From positions 1-64,000 of the forward strand of contig CADASU010000002.1 in assembly GCA_902790675.1 (NCBI GenBank): a stretch of DNA of 64,000 nucleotides, given 5' to 3'. This stretch comes from Oscillospiraceae bacterium. Lineage in GTDB: Bacteria > Bacillota > Clostridia > Oscillospirales > Ruminococcaceae. The translations under genes were made by a program, and so were the position numbers. The first letter of the stretch is position 1, and each line of letters begins with the position of its first letter. This document shows positions 63,060 through 64,000 of the stretch, piece after piece. The notes beneath the pieces are model-generated. The model was not told where the DNA came from and searched no databases. It saw nothing but the letters and a program-made list of their open reading frames with translations.

Positions 63060-64000
63060 ATGAGAGAAACTTTAATAAACCTGATTACCCCAAATGAAAA
63101 TGAACCGAAAAATTATATTAAAATATTTTTATTATCGGGAATTGTTGCTAGCTTAATTTTTTTACCCTTTATAATTTTTGATAAAGGCTTGTTTTTACTT
63201 TATGGCGATTATAATGTGCAACAAATTCCTTTCTATCAACTAGCTCATGATGCCGTTAGAAGCGGTTCTTTCGGCTGGAATTGGCATACAGACCTAGGCG
63301 CCAATTTTATTGCCTCATATAGTTTTTACCTTTTAGGAAGTCCATTTTTTTGGCTGACCATACCTTTCCCAAACGAGATGTTGCCATATTTGATGGCGCC
63401 GCTATTTGTTTTAAAATTTTCAACAGCTGCTTTAACATCATACATATTTATACGTCGTTTCACTAAAACAGCATATATGGCTTTCTTTGGAGCATTAATG
63501 TATGCTTTTTCAGGATTTATGATATATAATATATTTTACAATCATTTCCATGAAGTCGTTGCATTTTTTCCATTGATGCTAATTGGAATGGAAGAGTTAA
63601 TGGTAAATAAACGAAAAGGATTATTTGCACTTACCGTAGCGTTGAACCTTATTACCAGCTATTACTTTTTTGTTCCGGCTGTTGTTTTTTTAGTAATATA
63701 TTTTATTATTCGTTGCTTAACCGGAAAATTCAAGCTAAAAATCAACTCTATGGTTTGCATATTCACAGAATCAATATTAGGGGTTATGATAGGAATAATT
63801 TTGTTTATACCATCCGCATTAATGGTTATGCAAAATCCAAGAGTTGGAGGAATGCTGCTGGGATATGATATGTTATTTTATGACACTCCTCAAAAATATG
63901 GATTAATAATACAAAGTCTTTTCTTTCCCCCAGATATGCCTGCTTTTCCTAACTTTTTTCCAGATGCAGACGCAAAATGGTTTTCTGTGGCTGCATATTT
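63060..64000 (+). CDS. YfhO family membrane protein, 3' end outside window
   Basis: Open frame of 313 codons from ATG 63060 to the window edge. AGGAGG at 63042-63047 lies upstream. The product is strongly hydrophobic, with membrane segments at roughly residues 22-42, 90-110, 118-140, 147-165, 180-215 and 230-260. The extracellular-loop motif LYGDYNVQQIPFY, followed by GWNWHTDLGANF, is characteristic of YfhO proteins, GT-C-like transporters or glycosyltransferases that help add sugars to lipoteichoic acid. Full-length members have about 800-900 residues, so most is missing. The specific substrate is not predictable. Confidence 0.88.
   Translation, partial: MRETLINLITPNENEPKNYIKIFLLSGIVASLIFLPFIIFDKGLFLLYGDYNVQQIPFYQLAHDAVRSGSFGWNWHTDLGANFIASYSFYLLGSPFFWLTIPFPNEMLPYLMAPLFVLKFSTAALTSYIFIRRFTKTAYMAFFGALMYAFSGFMIYNIFYNHFHEVVAFFPLMLIGMEELMVNKRKGLFALTVALNLITSYYFFVPAVVFLVIYFIIRCLTGKFKLKINSMVCIFTESILGVMIGIILFIPSALMVMQNPRVGGMLLGYDMLFYDTPQKYGLIIQSLFFPPDMPAFPNFFPDADAKWFSVAAY

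Overview
This 64 kb window is chromosomal DNA of a low-GC, endospore-lineage Firmicute, most likely an uncultured clostridium near the Oscillospirales. The evidence is a PolC plus DnaE replication pair, SpoIIAA/SpoIIAB/SigF/SpoIIGA/SigE, SleL, WhiA, HPr kinase, a SCIFF peptide with its radical-SAM maturase, type III glutamine synthetase, ThyX, and AT-rich codon use with Shine-Dalgarno sites and some TTG/GTG starts. The genus assignment is inference. No insertion sequence, prophage, CRISPR array or rRNA was seen.

Layout. 1-2.9 kb: 3' part of a very large repeat-rich coiled-coil gene with unusual codon use, closed by a strong terminator. 3-18.4 kb (+): tRNA-Pro, metG, tatD, tadA; then cca (-); then trmK-nif3-rqcH-valS-folC; then spoIIAA-spoIIAB-sigF directly followed by spoIIGA-sigE. 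18.4-26.5 kb: mixed strands, with a hotdog thioesterase, a gene-free stretch holding a tRNA-like relic, a zinc-ribbon protein, a DUF1858 protein, a SleL-like protein that has lost its catalytic acid, a glycosyltransferase, galU, rlmH, a WalJ-type hydrolase and murA. 26.5-40.7 kb (+): ireB, a strongly diverged AsnA, glnA type III, the SCIFF pair, proC, a SpoIIM-like protein, and a long operon (PHP phosphoesterase, TSCPD protein, thyX, tmk, DJ-1, MTHFS, mltG, U32 protein), then a Xer recombinase. 40.7-54.6 kb (-): dut, a ricin-type lectin, recQ, and the conserved pyrH-frr-uppS-cdsA-dxr-rseP-ispG-polC run. 54.7-62.9 kb (-): hprK-murB-rapZ-whiA-dnaE-pfkA. 63-64 kb (+): start of a YfhO-type membrane protein that runs off the edge.

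The genes form coherent modules: translation and tRNA quality (metG, valS, tadA, cca, trmK, rqcH, frr), early sporulation control, envelope precursor synthesis (murA, murB, uppS, dxr, ispG, cdsA, mltG, galU), dTMP and folate supply (thyX, tmk, dut, folC, MTHFS), ammonia assimilation (glnA, AsnA-like) and DNA replication (polC, dnaE, recQ).

The points most worth a second look are: the AsnA homologue that lacks several expected ligand-binding residues, next to glnA; the direct spoIIA-spoIIG linkage without sigG; the SleL homologue without its catalytic acid behind a SigE-like promoter; the tRNA-like relic in the leader of a zinc-ribbon gene; the codon anomaly and internal repeats of the coiled-coil gene; a cytoplasmic ricin-fold protein behind a consensus promoter; a seven-cysteine SCIFF peptide; and the absence of yvcK between rapZ and whiA.
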